27,780 nt of DNA, taken from JAVBNT01 sp031551355. GTDB lineage: Bacteria; Vulcanimicrobiota; CADAWZ01. The DNA lies in the NCBI GenBank assembly GCA_031551355.1, contig JAVBNT010000047.1, forward strand, positions 1 through 27,780, written 5' to 3'. The translations under genes were made by a program, and so were the position numbers. The notes beneath the pieces are model-generated. The model had not been told where the DNA came from, made no database searches, and was given only the letters and a program-made list of their open reading frames with translations. Positions 1 to 7,454 of this stretch are shown here, one piece after another; position 1 is the first letter of the stretch, and the number at the start of each line of letters is the position of its first letter.

Positions 1-97
1 AAGGTCGGTTCCGGAGCGTCTTCGCAAAAAATCAAGTAAACAAAAGCTGTCGGCGGGAAGGAATGAGTCGCATGTAACTTATGAAAGCTTACTAAAA

Positions 98-140
98 TGT
101 CTGTTGGCAGACAAAATAAGTGTCTCATGCGTGAATCCTG
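98..140 (+). repeat. Dispersed 43-bp repeat, copy 1
   Basis: This 43-base stretch matches the reverse complement of 6694-6736 at 39 of 43 positions by eye. It begins with a small hairpin, TGTCTG-TTGG-CAGACA (98-113). In the other copy the hairpin has a different loop and one G-U pair, so the fold is kept. Similarity stops sharply after AATCCTG. The rest of 1-233 shows no coding sequence; only a 15-base phrase, CTCAATGTCATTAAG (152-166), recurs, at 7440-7454. A short interspersed repeat is the simplest reading; its function is unknown. Confidence 0.6.
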
Positions 141-226
141 ACATATAGGAACTCAATGTCATTAAGCCTGACTACGTTGAGCGGGCGAATATACGGTTTG
201 ACGACGAATGCGGATGCAATTCAGCG

Positions 227-243
227 CCGCAGTCTATATGCGG
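227..243 (-). terminator. Small hairpin spanning the TPR gene stop codon
   Basis: CCGCA (227-231) and TGCGG (239-243) can pair with a 7-base loop that contains the stop codon of the TPR gene (234-236). No clear T-run follows on the minus strand, so this is a weak candidate for 3' end formation. A five-pair stem can arise by chance. Confidence 0.25.
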
Positions 244-1820
244 AGGTAAGCGGATATTATATACCACTCCATCAAATCGTCATAGGAACTGAAGTTACGG
301 AAAAGCACACCTTTATTTTTAGACAATTCTATTAAAGAGGCCACTCTAGGCTGGACTAGAAGCTGTTTGAGCGAGGCATACTTATCCATTCCCCTCTCGT
401 CAAGATAGCCATCTTCCAAAGACTGGGTGAAAAATACAAGTGCGGAAGACATGTCCCCCTTGTCGGCCAGCAAACCTGCCTTACAAAAAGAAAACAGCCC
501 GTCCTTCGGATATTTTTCCAGAGCCCGGTTATAGAGTTCAATGGCTTTATCTTCTTTTCCGGATGCTTCCAACGCCCAGCCAAGTCCGGCAATATCGGGA
601 TATGAATCCATTTTGCCGCCGAGAGCTGTATAAAAAGAGGCTTCGGCTTTTGCAGGTTCACCGTTTAACCGATAGTAAATACCTTTAACAGACTCAAGTT
701 CCGGCGATTTTTGAAAAGCATCAAAGAGCTTAAAAGCATCCTGCTGTCTGCCGTTAATCAGATAAAAGAGGGCATGAATCTTTCTGATATCCATATTCAG
801 CGGAGACGTTTTTTCGGCAAGATAGAATTCCGCCTCAGCCTTATCAACATCGCCGTTCCTTATATATAATAGAAATTTAAGGCTATGGATTTCCGCCTGA
901 TCACAGATAAGCGTAAGCGCCTGATCAAGGCATTTTAAAGCCTCGGATCTTTCTCCCAGCATAAATAAAGCCCTGGCAGCACTGCAAAGATACCTTGAAT
1001 TTCTGGGATCTTTTTCCATGAGTTCACGGAAAACGGATAAAGATTTATCATATCTGCCTTTAAGAAAATCTATTTTGGCAATTGCATAACGGACGCGTTC
1101 GTCCCCGGGATCTATTTTCGCAGCCTTGTCATAATAGTCCAGCGCTTCCGTTATATGGCCGTAAACAAGTTCAATATTTCCCAGATACAGATAAGGTTCA
1201 ACCTGCACCGGATCCTGCTCGGCAGAAAGCATAAAACACTTCCGAGACAGCCGGAGATCTTTTTTTTGCGAATAAAGGCGCCCCATCTGTATATAAGCGT
1301 CGGTTATCGACGGATCCAGTATTAATGCCCGGTCGAAAAGTTTTTCGGCTGCGGGCAAATTATTTTTATTCAATTCAATAACGGCAAGAGCATAATAAAA
1401 ATAAGCATATTTAGGTGAAGAGGAAAGGCCGATCTCATAAAGTTCACCGGCCTGCGGGTCGGGCAGAAGCCTTGCATAAAGATAGCGCCTCCAGGCGTCG
1501 GAAGGCTTTTTCTGAAACAAATCCTTATACCTGCGCAGACACTCATCGTTCCGGCCGGAAGCAAGCATTTGCTTTTGAATGGAAACATGGGCGTTTACGT
1601 TGGATTCATCGGCATCGACCGCGTTCTGAAAAAGAATCATCGCATCGGACTGTCTGCCCTGAGTCAATGCCACCCTGCCTTCCTTCCATAGCTGAACAGA
1701 TCTTTCTTTAGAAGGCGAACATCCTGAAAGCATAAACGCACATACAAGAAAAAAAGACACGGACATTAAAAATATTTTAGATTTATTAAACACAAAGGCG
1801 AATATTTTCATATTCAACAA
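234..1820 (-). CDS. TPR-repeat lipoprotein
   Basis: The 528-residue product starts with a basic and hydrophobic stretch ending in a lipobox (LSGC, Cys34), so it should be a lipid-anchored envelope protein. Residues from about 40 to 510 are a run of tetratricopeptide repeats, seen in phrases such as AYFYYALAVIELNKNNLPAA, TDAYIQMGRLYSQKKDLRLS and EPYLYLGNIELVYGHITEAL. TPR arrays are protein-binding scaffolds; the partner cannot be read from the sequence. The first start is TTG at 1820, 6 bases after an AAGGGG ribosome site (1827-1832). A second TTG (1817) is 9 bases away and the first ATG (1811) is 15 bases away, so a TTG start is favoured. The gene stands alone, divergent from the subtilase. 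The TPR lipoprotein call is secure; the biological role is not known. Confidence 0.85.
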   Translation of the reverse strand: MLNMKIFAFVFNKSKIFLMSVSFFLVCAFMLSGCSPSKERSVQLWKEGRVALTQGRQSDAMILFQNAVDADESNVNAHVSIQKQMLASGRNDECLRRYKDLFQKKPSDAWRRYLYARLLPDPQAGELYEIGLSSSPKYAYFYYALAVIELNKNNLPAAEKLFDRALILDPSITDAYIQMGRLYSQKKDLRLSRKCFMLSAEQDPVQVEPYLYLGNIELVYGHITEALDYYDKAAKIDPGDERVRYAIAKIDFLKGRYDKSLSVFRELMEKDPRNSRYLCSAARALFMLGERSEALKCLDQALTLICDQAEIHSLKFLLYIRNGDVDKAEAEFYLAEKTSPLNMDIRKIHALFYLINGRQQDAFKLFDAFQKSPELESVKGIYYRLNGEPAKAEASFYTALGGKMDSYPDIAGLGWALEASGKEDKAIELYNRALEKYPKDGLFSFCKAGLLADKGDMSSALVFFTQSLEDGYLDERGMDKYASLKQLLVQPRVASLIELSKNKGVLFRNFSSYDDLMEWYIISAYLRI

Positions 1821-1935
1821 TCACTACCCCTTAATATTTTCTGCAAGATAATTTTACAATATTATAACATCAAAGCCAATAGTCCAGTAGTCCCGAATAT
1901 TAACACAATTTTAACAGACACGGTGCGCATGTAGA

Positions 1936-1964
1936 TTGATATTTAACACACATTGTGATATGTT
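1936..1964 (+). promoter_or_regulatory. Candidate sigma70-type promoter for the subtilase gene
   Basis: TTGATA (1936-1941) and TATGTT (1959-1964) are separated by 17 bases and lie about 40 bases upstream of the subtilase start. The 186-base spacer 1821-2006 must also contain the divergent promoter of the TPR gene, which I could not place with confidence. Confidence 0.45.
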
Positions 1965-2006
1965 ATAGATGGAGAAGACTATTCGGGAAAAAATGGGGAA
2001 CAAAAT

Positions 2007-3443
2007 ATGGACATAAACCGTCTTTCTGCTCAAAACCAGATACACACCAACAATACAAAAAACGCCGAGCCCACCTCAAGGCAGACAGCAGTCGAGGTAA
2101 AATATTCGCAGCCTACGGAAAGCGTAGTTTTTTCAGAGTTAAAAAATCCGATAATTCATCATACTTCCGAAGAACCGGTAACTGAAAAAAACTTTTTCCC
2201 GTGCCCTCCCGAACAAACCGACGTAGATGACTTTGCAGGTGACAGTTTGATTTCACTGTCCTCAAGCTCAAGTGCCGAAAATCTGGAGTCGGAACACTTG
2301 TTTTTTGATGATTTTGGCTACATTTATACTGAAACCAACAAATCCGGCACGGAGTCATTTACAATAAATAAAGACTCAAATGCCTTTCTGATGAATTCTT
2401 CCGGCGATTATTCATTTTCCGGAAATAAACTGGTAAGCTTCACGGAAACACCTACGACATCAAATATCAACCTGAAAAAGGCTAATTTCAATCTGCCGGA
2501 AAAAAACGTATTTCTTGAAAGTCTCGGCCTTGAAAAACTTCATGCACAGGGCTTTACCGGCAAAGGCGTCGGCGTATGTGTAATTGACTCAGGACTTTTT
2601 AAACATGAAGATTTCGGCAGCAAAATAACGGCATGGAAAGATTTCTCAGAAAAAGGAAAAGTAGAACCGTATGACCCATTTGGCCATGGAACACTGGTTG
2701 CCGGAGTTCTTGCCGGCAACGGAGCCGCTTCCGAAGGTAAAATTCAGGGCGTTGCCCCCGATGTAGACATTATCGGCGCACGCGTATCTTCAGTGTCGGA
2801 AGCGATTCTTGCGCTTCAATGGGCGATTGAAAACAAAGAACAGCATAATATCAAAGTTGTTAATATTTCTTTAGGGGACGCCGCATTAAAAAAACCGAGC
2901 GAAGATCCGTTGGCCATGGCGGCAACAAGCGCCGTTAAGGCCGGTCTCGTAGTCGTGGTTGCCGCCGGAAACGAAGGCCCCAATGAGGGTTCGGTCAGCA
3001 CGCCGGGGATTTCTCCCGATGTAATAACCGTAGGGGCACTCGACGATCAGGGCACGGTATCGACTGCAGACGATAAAATTGCCAAAACCTCAAGCCGCGG
3101 ACCGACTCCTGACGGAACGGCAAAACCTGACATCGTGGCACCAGGCGTTAATATATTTTCAACGATTGCCCCAGATTCCACACTGCAAAAAATAAAAGAT
3201 TCCAAGTATACACTGCAGTCAGGCTCATCAATGGCGACGCCGATTGTATCGGGTGTTTGCGCTTTGTTGCTGCAGGCCAATCCCAATCTGACAAATGAGG
3301 AAATAAAGGATATACTCAGGCAAACGGCTCAGCCTGTACAGCAGGAAGGTGAGACGGCGCAAGGAAAAGGAGCTATTAATCCAGAAAAGGCTATACTTAC
3401 GGCGATAAATAAACTGGATACAGAAGAGCCGAAGATTGCCTGA
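2007..3443 (+). CDS. Subtilisin-like serine protease (S8) with long polar N-terminal region
   Basis: The product (478 residues) has a complete S8 peptidase catalytic domain from about residue 175 to the end. Asp194 lies in VCVIDSG, His227 in GHGTLVAG, the oxyanion Asn322 in AAGNEGP, and Ser408 in SGSSMATP. The pattern around His (GHGTLVAGVLAGNG...KIQGVAPD) resembles AprX-like subtilases. The first 165 residues are polar, Ser/Asn-rich and low in complexity, with no Sec signal peptide, lipobox or obvious I9 propeptide. This is odd for a family that is usually secreted. The start is well supported by GGGGAA (1995-2000) 6 bases before ATG. A 93-codon gene follows 14 bases later on the same strand and is probably co-transcribed. 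The protease assignment is secure; the location and substrate are open. Confidence 0.93.
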   Translation: MDINRLSAQNQIHTNNTKNAEPTSRQTAVEVKYSQPTESVVFSELKNPIIHHTSEEPVTEKNFFPCPPEQTDVDDFAGDSLISLSSSSSAENLESEHLFFDDFGYIYTETNKSGTESFTINKDSNAFLMNSSGDYSFSGNKLVSFTETPTTSNINLKKANFNLPEKNVFLESLGLEKLHAQGFTGKGVGVCVIDSGLFKHEDFGSKITAWKDFSEKGKVEPYDPFGHGTLVAGVLAGNGAASEGKIQGVAPDVDIIGARVSSVSEAILALQWAIENKEQHNIKVVNISLGDAALKKPSEDPLAMAATSAVKAGLVVVVAAGNEGPNEGSVSTPGISPDVITVGALDDQGTVSTADDKIAKTSSRGPTPDGTAKPDIVAPGVNIFSTIAPDSTLQKIKDSKYTLQSGSSMATPIVSGVCALLLQANPNLTNEEIKDILRQTAQPVQQEGETAQGKGAINPEKAILTAINKLDTEEPKIA

Positions 3444-3457
3444 CACGGAGAGAAAGA

Positions 3458-3739
3458 ATGATTTGGTCTTATAACAGCGAAAAAAAAGTGTGGGATCTCA
3501 AAGACGGTGAGTCCACCGTTGCAAGGATTTTTATAAAAGAGAAAACGCAGCAAATTAACGGATATATTGCAAAAACATTGATATCGTCGATATATACAGC
3601 CGGACAAACTTTTAAAAAGTTGACAAAAAGCAACAAAAACTGGAAAAGCTATACTAAAAAATTTAAAACCAACGAAGAACGTGACAATTATGTAAACATT
3701 AAAAAAGAAGCCGTTCTCAAATATTTGGAGAACTTTTGA
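3458..3739 (+). CDS. Small basic hypothetical protein downstream of the subtilase
   Basis: This 93-residue product was not recognised. It is lysine-rich (many KK, TKK and KNWK motifs), has no signal peptide or membrane segment, and looks like a small folded domain: WSYNSEKKVWDLKDGES suggests beta strands, and the end (ERDNYVNIKKEAVLKYLENF) suggests an amphipathic helix. ATG at 3458 is preceded by GGAGAG. Its start lies 14 bases after the subtilase stop and a terminator follows, so the two genes should form one transcript. Small genes beside proteases can encode inhibitors, propeptide-like chaperones or substrates. That is inference from position only; an unrelated DNA- or RNA-binding role fits the charge equally well. 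Confidence 0.65.
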   Translation: MIWSYNSEKKVWDLKDGESTVARIFIKEKTQQINGYIAKTLISSIYTAGQTFKKLTKSNKNWKSYTKKFKTNEERDNYVNIKKEAVLKYLENF

Positions 3740-3764
3740 GTTTACTGTTATATTGAATGCATTC

Positions 3765-3808
3765 AAAAAGGGCAGATTCATAAAAGAATATTTGTCCTTT
3801 TTATTTTT
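3765..3808 (+). terminator. Rho-independent terminator of the subtilase operon
   Basis: AAAAAGGGCAGA (3765-3776) pairs with TTTGTCCTTTTT (3791-3802) over 12 positions including two G-U pairs, followed by ATTTTT. It sits 25 bases after the stop of the 93-codon gene. Confidence 0.7.
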
Positions 3809-4202
3809 GCCCGGACTGTTGCCGGTTTCAAAGGAAATAAAATAAAACAATATCCCTCACCCTTCCGCAAGGGCTAGAGCAGCTTGCAATCAAACTGTCA
3901 TACTCCTCATAAAATACTGGTTCGCCGCAGCGGAGTTTATCCCCGCGAAGGCGGGGACTCGCGATGACGGCTACGCCGTCTTTTGCAAAAATGTTTACCG
4001 GATTTTAGTGACATATAGAATGCAAATTACTCTAGGAGAAAAGATATAAGATTTAGCGTAGTAAGCCCGTTTAGCAGTTGGTAAGACGTTTAATATTTCT
4101 ACCGGCACAAAAGAAAAATTTTACCCGGAGTGCCGTCTGCACTCGCGATGACGTAAGATAATAAGATAAGATTTATAAAATATACTGAAAGGCTATGGGA
4201 GC
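3809..4202. other. Gene-less spacer with small GC-rich hairpins and CTCGCGATGAC repeats
   Basis: No plausible gene is seen. It contains two tight hairpins, CCCCGC-GAAG-GCGGGG (3941-3956) and GACGGC-TAC-GCCGTC followed by TTTT (3966-3984). The phrase ACTCGCGATGACG between and around them recurs at 4142-4152 and at 9859-9871, with a variant near 10323. This is typical of short REP-like intergenic palindromes. No convincing promoter for the downstream nucleotidyltransferase gene was found. Confidence 0.5.
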
Positions 4203-5012
4203 TTGCAAAAACAGGAACAACTTATTCAAAGCGTAAAAAACAAAGGGAATTCCGATTCCCGGATCAATGCCATTCTGATGTATGGCTCCTTCACACAGGG
4301 TTGCGGTGATAAATATTCTGATGTAGAGTTTTATCTGTTTATTGAAGACAGTGATTTCCCTGACTTCGATACAAAAAAATGGATAGAGGAAATACACTCC
4401 GTATACAACCATTTTTATAATGAACATGGTACGGAGGTTGTGATCTTTACAAATCTTATCCGCGGAGAATTTCATTTTTTACCGGCAGAAAAAATGTCTA
4501 TTATAGGCAGTTTTGTACCAGCCGGTTATTTTCCGGACGTTGCCTCCATGGTTGTATGCGACAAACAGGGGCGCCTGCAAAATGCAGTACAGGTTTTATA
4601 CGGCTGCAGAGTTACCTGCGGACGGAAAGAGTCCAAAAATATCATTGACAATTTATTCAACAATATTTTATACGGCATAAACGTATACAAACGCGGAGAA
4701 CTCGCACGTTCACTGGAATGCCTATGCAATGCGCACAGATACTTATTGCAGGCAATAAGACTGATAGAGAGCAGCACTGATCATCTGATCAACCCGCAGA
4801 AAAATCTTGAAAATGAGATTACAGAGGAAAGATATTCCGCTTTTATTTGCTGCACGGCAAATATTGAAGCAGGCAATCTATTCAAGGCATACACCTGCCT
4901 TGTCGACGAAACGGCAGCAATAACAAAAGAGCTGAACACAAAATACGCTATTGGGGACTACAGCGAATTAAGCAGCAAGATTAAGAAATATTTGTTGAGT
5001 GATGAAGAATGA
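4203..5012 (+). CDS. Lincosamide nucleotidyltransferase-like protein (Lnu(B)/Lnu(F) type)
   Basis: The 269-residue product resembles Lnu(B)-type lincosamide O-nucleotidyltransferases as I remember them. The shared phrases are MYGSFTQG (residues 26-33), SDVEFYLF (39-46), the long TEVVIFTNLIRGEFHFL block, INVYKRGELARSLE, and NLENEI further on. The polymerase-beta-type metal site is visible as Gly28-Ser29 with Asp40 and Glu42. Family members transfer AMP or another nucleotide to lincomycin or clindamycin in the cytoplasm. The start is TTG at 4203, with AAAGG (4188-4192) 10 bases upstream. There is no in-frame ATG before the stop at 4176, and the nearby ATG at 4195 is out of frame. The stop codon lies inside a perfect 44-bp palindrome. 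The gene stands alone between repeat-rich spacers. The fold is clear; activity on lincosamides is likely but unproven, as the divergence from clinical Lnu proteins is large. Confidence 0.82.
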   Translation: MQKQEQLIQSVKNKGNSDSRINAILMYGSFTQGCGDKYSDVEFYLFIEDSDFPDFDTKKWIEEIHSVYNHFYNEHGTEVVIFTNLIRGEFHFLPAEKMSIIGSFVPAGYFPDVASMVVCDKQGRLQNAVQVLYGCRVTCGRKESKNIIDNLFNNILYGINVYKRGELARSLECLCNAHRYLLQAIRLIESSTDHLINPQKNLENEITEERYSAFICCTANIEAGNLFKAYTCLVDETAAITKELNTKYAIGDYSELSSKIKKYLLSDEE

Positions 5013-5051
5013 GCTTTATTTTAGTTTCATGAAACTAAAATAAAGCTCATT
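5008..5051 (+). repeat. Perfect 44-bp palindrome at the end of the nucleotidyltransferase gene
   Basis: The sequence AATGAGCTTTATTTTAGTTTC (5008-5028), centre AT, and its exact reverse complement (5031-5051) form a palindrome with no mismatch and no loop beyond the two central bases. It includes the TGA stop (5010-5012). There is no T-run after it, so it is not a classic terminator, although in RNA it would form a 20-pair hairpin that could protect or end the transcript. Confidence 0.8.
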
Positions 5052-5129
5052 ATGGAAAAATAGATGGAAATGTGAAGGCGAAACGGATTGCGACGAGTGA
5101 GGCATATAAATATAAATAAGTTAAACTTT

Positions 5130-5434
5130 TATAGTCACGCCACTTTAGTAAAGTCTAAATAAGAATTTAGTTAAAAACACTTTAAAGCGGTTATTTAACG
5201 TTCTCCCAATTGGAGGCTATTAAGGGGCTACCCCCGCGATCTGCCTGGCGCAAGACAATATTTTCGGTGAAAAGTTTAACCCTGGTAATAGACCTCAGAC
5301 GGCTACCACTAATACTATGCGTTTTCCACTGCAATGATTTTACCCGTGGTGCCAAGCCGCCTGAAGTTGGTCTTAGCTAGAGCTCATCGTAAACAATGAT
5401 GCAGGTCAGATGGTTTTAAAGTAGCTTAACTATA
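5130..5434 (+). mobile_element. MITE-like element, copy 1 (305 bp)
   Basis: The sequence can be aligned along most of its length with 9877-10286. Shared blocks include TTAAAGCGGTTATTTAA, GGAGGCTATTAAGG, CCTGGCGCAAGACAAT, TTTTCGGTGAAA, CAGACGGCTACCACTAAT and ACCCGTGGTGCCAAGCC. The ends are inverted: TATAGTCACGCCAC (5130-5143) and GTAGCTTAACTATA (5421-5434), 11 of 14 matching. Near the right end, CAGACGGCT and AGCCGCCTG, plus ACCAC and GTGGT, can form a long hairpin. It has no coding capacity. With TA at both edges it resembles a non-autonomous IS630/Tc1-like element; this is inference, as no transposase copy is present. It fills most of the gene-less stretch 5052-5465. Confidence 0.6.
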
Positions 5435-5465
5435 TAAATATCCGTTTATGACGAGCAAGAATTAT

Positions 5466-6608
5466 CTATTTCAGTTGATTTAGGATTTGCTGGCGATCGC
5501 CATCCAACGCCGGCGCCGTCGGACGCACCGCCGGATCTTCAAACCCGGAAAGTTTCACCGGATTACCAGCCATTTTAATAATACCGGCAACAGGATCATG
5601 CGTTTCAATAATCATGTTCCTTGCATTCACATGCGGATCTTCGACAACATCTTTTACGGTATTTATCGGGGCACAGGGAACTCCGGCGCCATTGATAATT
5701 TCCAGCCACTCAGAGGTGGATTTTGACGCAAGGGCTTTTTCCAGTTCAGCTTTTAACTCCTCAACATTGGCAACCCTGGCAGGGTTTGTAGAATATTTTT
5801 CATCAACCTTAAGCGGAGAAAGACCAAGAGTATCAACCAGTGAAGCAAAAAGAGTATCATTTCCGGCGGCAATAATAATATGGCTGTCCAACGTTTTAAA
5901 AGCACCAAAAGGAGCTATCGAAGGGTGGCGCGCTCCAAGAGGTTTGGGAATTTCACCGGAAGATGTAAATCTGGCAATGGCGTTTTCAAGGAAAGCAACC
6001 TGACAGTCAAGCATGCCGATATCCACCTTGACGCCCTCTCCGGATTGAATCCTGTTAAAAAGAGCGGTAACGATACCCAACGCCGTATAAAGTCCGGCAG
6101 TCAGATCTCCCAGGGAGGTACCGACTCTGACCGGCTCCCCGTCACCGCATCCGGTAATGCTCATTATGCCGCCCATTGCCTGAACGACCATATCATAGGC
6201 TGCACGCTTCGAATACGGCCCCGTATGCCCAAAACCGGAAGCGGCGGCATAGATTAAACGCGGATATTTTGCATGTAGATCTTCCCAGCCAAAACCAAGC
6301 CGTTCCATCACTCCAGGACGGAAATTTTCAACAATCACATCGGCTTTTGCCAGCAATTTATGCAAAATTTCCTTGTCGGACTCGTCTTTCAAATTTAGGC
6401 AAATACTTTCCTTGCCGCGGTTGACAGAGGCAAAATAGGCGGAAACACCATTCTTCATGGGAGGATAGCTCCTGGAATCGTCACCGTTTCCCGGACTTTC
6501 GACTTTTATAACCCTGGCGCCGAGATCGGCAAGAATCATTGAAGCAAAAGGGCCGGCAAGAACCCTGCTAAGATCAATAACAACGATTCCACTCAAAGGA
6601 CCTGTCAT
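5466..6608 (-). CDS. Class III (CaiB/BaiF/Frc family) CoA-transferase
   Basis: The 380-residue product has the family III CoA-transferase signatures: GPLSGIVVIDLSRVLAGPFA at the N-terminus, LADLGARVIKVESPG, SVNRGKESICLNLK, ADVIVENFRPGVMERLGFGW, and Asp168 in GTSLGDLTAGLYTALGI. By family knowledge this Asp forms the acyl anhydride and CoA-thioester intermediate, as Asp169 does in formyl-CoA transferase. The enzyme moves CoA between organic acids in the cytoplasm; the acid cannot be read from sequence. The start chosen is ATG at 6608 because AGGAGA (6617-6622) lies 8 bases upstream and the protein then begins exactly at the conserved MTGPLSG. A longer frame reaches 6647 but has no ribosome site. 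Length is normal for the family. The gene is isolated, with no dehydrogenase or decarboxylase neighbour to suggest a substrate. Confidence 0.92.
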   Translation of the reverse strand: MTGPLSGIVVIDLSRVLAGPFASMILADLGARVIKVESPGNGDDSRSYPPMKNGVSAYFASVNRGKESICLNLKDESDKEILHKLLAKADVIVENFRPGVMERLGFGWEDLHAKYPRLIYAAASGFGHTGPYSKRAAYDMVVQAMGGIMSITGCGDGEPVRVGTSLGDLTAGLYTALGIVTALFNRIQSGEGVKVDIGMLDCQVAFLENAIARFTSSGEIPKPLGARHPSIAPFGAFKTLDSHIIIAAGNDTLFASLVDTLGLSPLKVDEKYSTNPARVANVEELKAELEKALASKSTSEWLEIINGAGVPCAPINTVKDVVEDPHVNARNMIIETHDPVAGIIKMAGNPVKLSGFEDPAVRPTAPALDGDRQQILNQLK

Positions 6609-6693
6609 ACTGAAAATCTCCTTTACAACAAGCATTAACGAATTCAATTGTATTTTATAAACAACGGCATGTCAAGGATAAAGGGCTGGCGCG

Positions 6694-6736
6694 CAGGATT
6701 CCCGCATGAGACACTTACTTTGCCTGCCGACAGACA
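6694..6736 (-). repeat. Dispersed 43-bp repeat, copy 2 (inverted)
   Basis: The reverse complement matches 98-140 at 39 of 43 positions. The hairpin part reads TGTCTG-TCGG-CAGGCA on the minus strand. It lies in the spacer between the CoA-transferase start and the zinc-ribbon gene; otherwise this spacer (6609-6910) shows no gene. Confidence 0.6.
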
Positions 6737-6910
6737 GGAAGAGCGGGATGGATATTTATATGTCCAATCCTTCAGGCCAAGGAACAAGGATAAAAAATAA
6801 TAGATCTCGCAAAAGAATTTAAAGTCCGGAGTGAGACCTTATTTATCCCCGCACAGGCAGAGAATCAATGAGAGCAGGATAAAAGCTCATACAAGCGAAT
6901 TTTGCAATCT

Positions 6911-7372
6911 ATGAAAAAAATGATACTGTCGATAACAATTGCTTTTTTGCTGAGCTTTGCGGCCTCTCCTTCCGTTTGCCGTTCACAAACGCAGGGCACT
7001 ACCGTAAGCGGGCAGTCGAACTTTCTCGACAGTCAGGATGAAAAAAAGCCTGAGTTCAGCAAATCTTCCAGAGATACCTATTGGACATTAATATTGGTCG
7101 TATTTGCAGGCTTGACAATACCGATTATTATGATTGTGCTTGCGGCAATAGTTATACAAAGAAAAAGAAAAAATGTTATAAAACCACCCGAAACCGGAGA
7201 AAAATGTTCAAACTGCGGACACAAAGTAAGAGACTATGCACTGTATTGTGAAATGTGCGGCAACGATCTAAAAAACAAAGAAATAAACAGTTACGCAATA
7301 TGTCCGCTCTGTAAAATTCCTATGAAACAGCATTCGCAGAGTTGTGTAAGGTGCGGCATATCCCTCCACTAG
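6911..7372 (+). CDS. Membrane protein with two C-terminal zinc ribbons
   Basis: The 153-residue product begins with a Sec-type hydrophobic stretch (MKKMILSITIAFLLSFAASP). A polar linker follows, then one membrane segment (about residues 57-82, starting YWTLILVVFAGLTIP). After a basic stop-transfer stretch (QRKRK) come two zinc-ribbon units: CSNCG...CEMCG (Cys99, 102, 113, 116) and CPLCK...CVRCG (Cys131, 134, 145, 148). The expected topology puts the short N-terminal part outside and the zinc ribbons in the cytoplasm. Proteins of this build are common and mostly uncharacterised. ATG at 6911 is preferred, although a TTG at 6902 is in frame and neither has a good ribosome site. Two hairpins follow the stop. 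No operon partner is evident, and the function is not known. Confidence 0.75.
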   Translation: MKKMILSITIAFLLSFAASPSVCRSQTQGTTVSGQSNFLDSQDEKKPEFSKSSRDTYWTLILVVFAGLTIPIIMIVLAAIVIQRKRKNVIKPPETGEKCSNCGHKVRDYALYCEMCGNDLKNKEINSYAICPLCKIPMKQHSQSCVRCGISLH

Positions 7373-7381
7373 ATAAATTTG

Positions 7382-7430
7382 TGTAAATGCCGGCATTTAC
7401 ATCGTCAGGGTGCAGACATTTTCGCTGCAC
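7382..7430 (+). terminator. Two tandem hairpins after the zinc-ribbon gene
   Basis: TGTAAATGCCGGCATTTACA (7382-7401) is a perfect 20-bp palindrome beginning 10 bases after the stop. GTGCAG (7410-7415) and CTGCAC (7425-7430) form a second stem with a 9-base loop. There is no T-run, so intrinsic termination is doubtful; the hairpins may instead stabilise the 3' end or bind a protein. Confidence 0.4.
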
Positions 7431-7454
7431 GTAGTATGTCTCAATGTCATTAAG

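Noticed and set aside
5221..5370. The conserved block of the MITE-like element as a known riboswitch
   Set aside because: It was compared from memory with cobalamin, c-di-GMP, TPP and SAM motifs; no core matched, and the copies lie downstream of genes, not in leaders.
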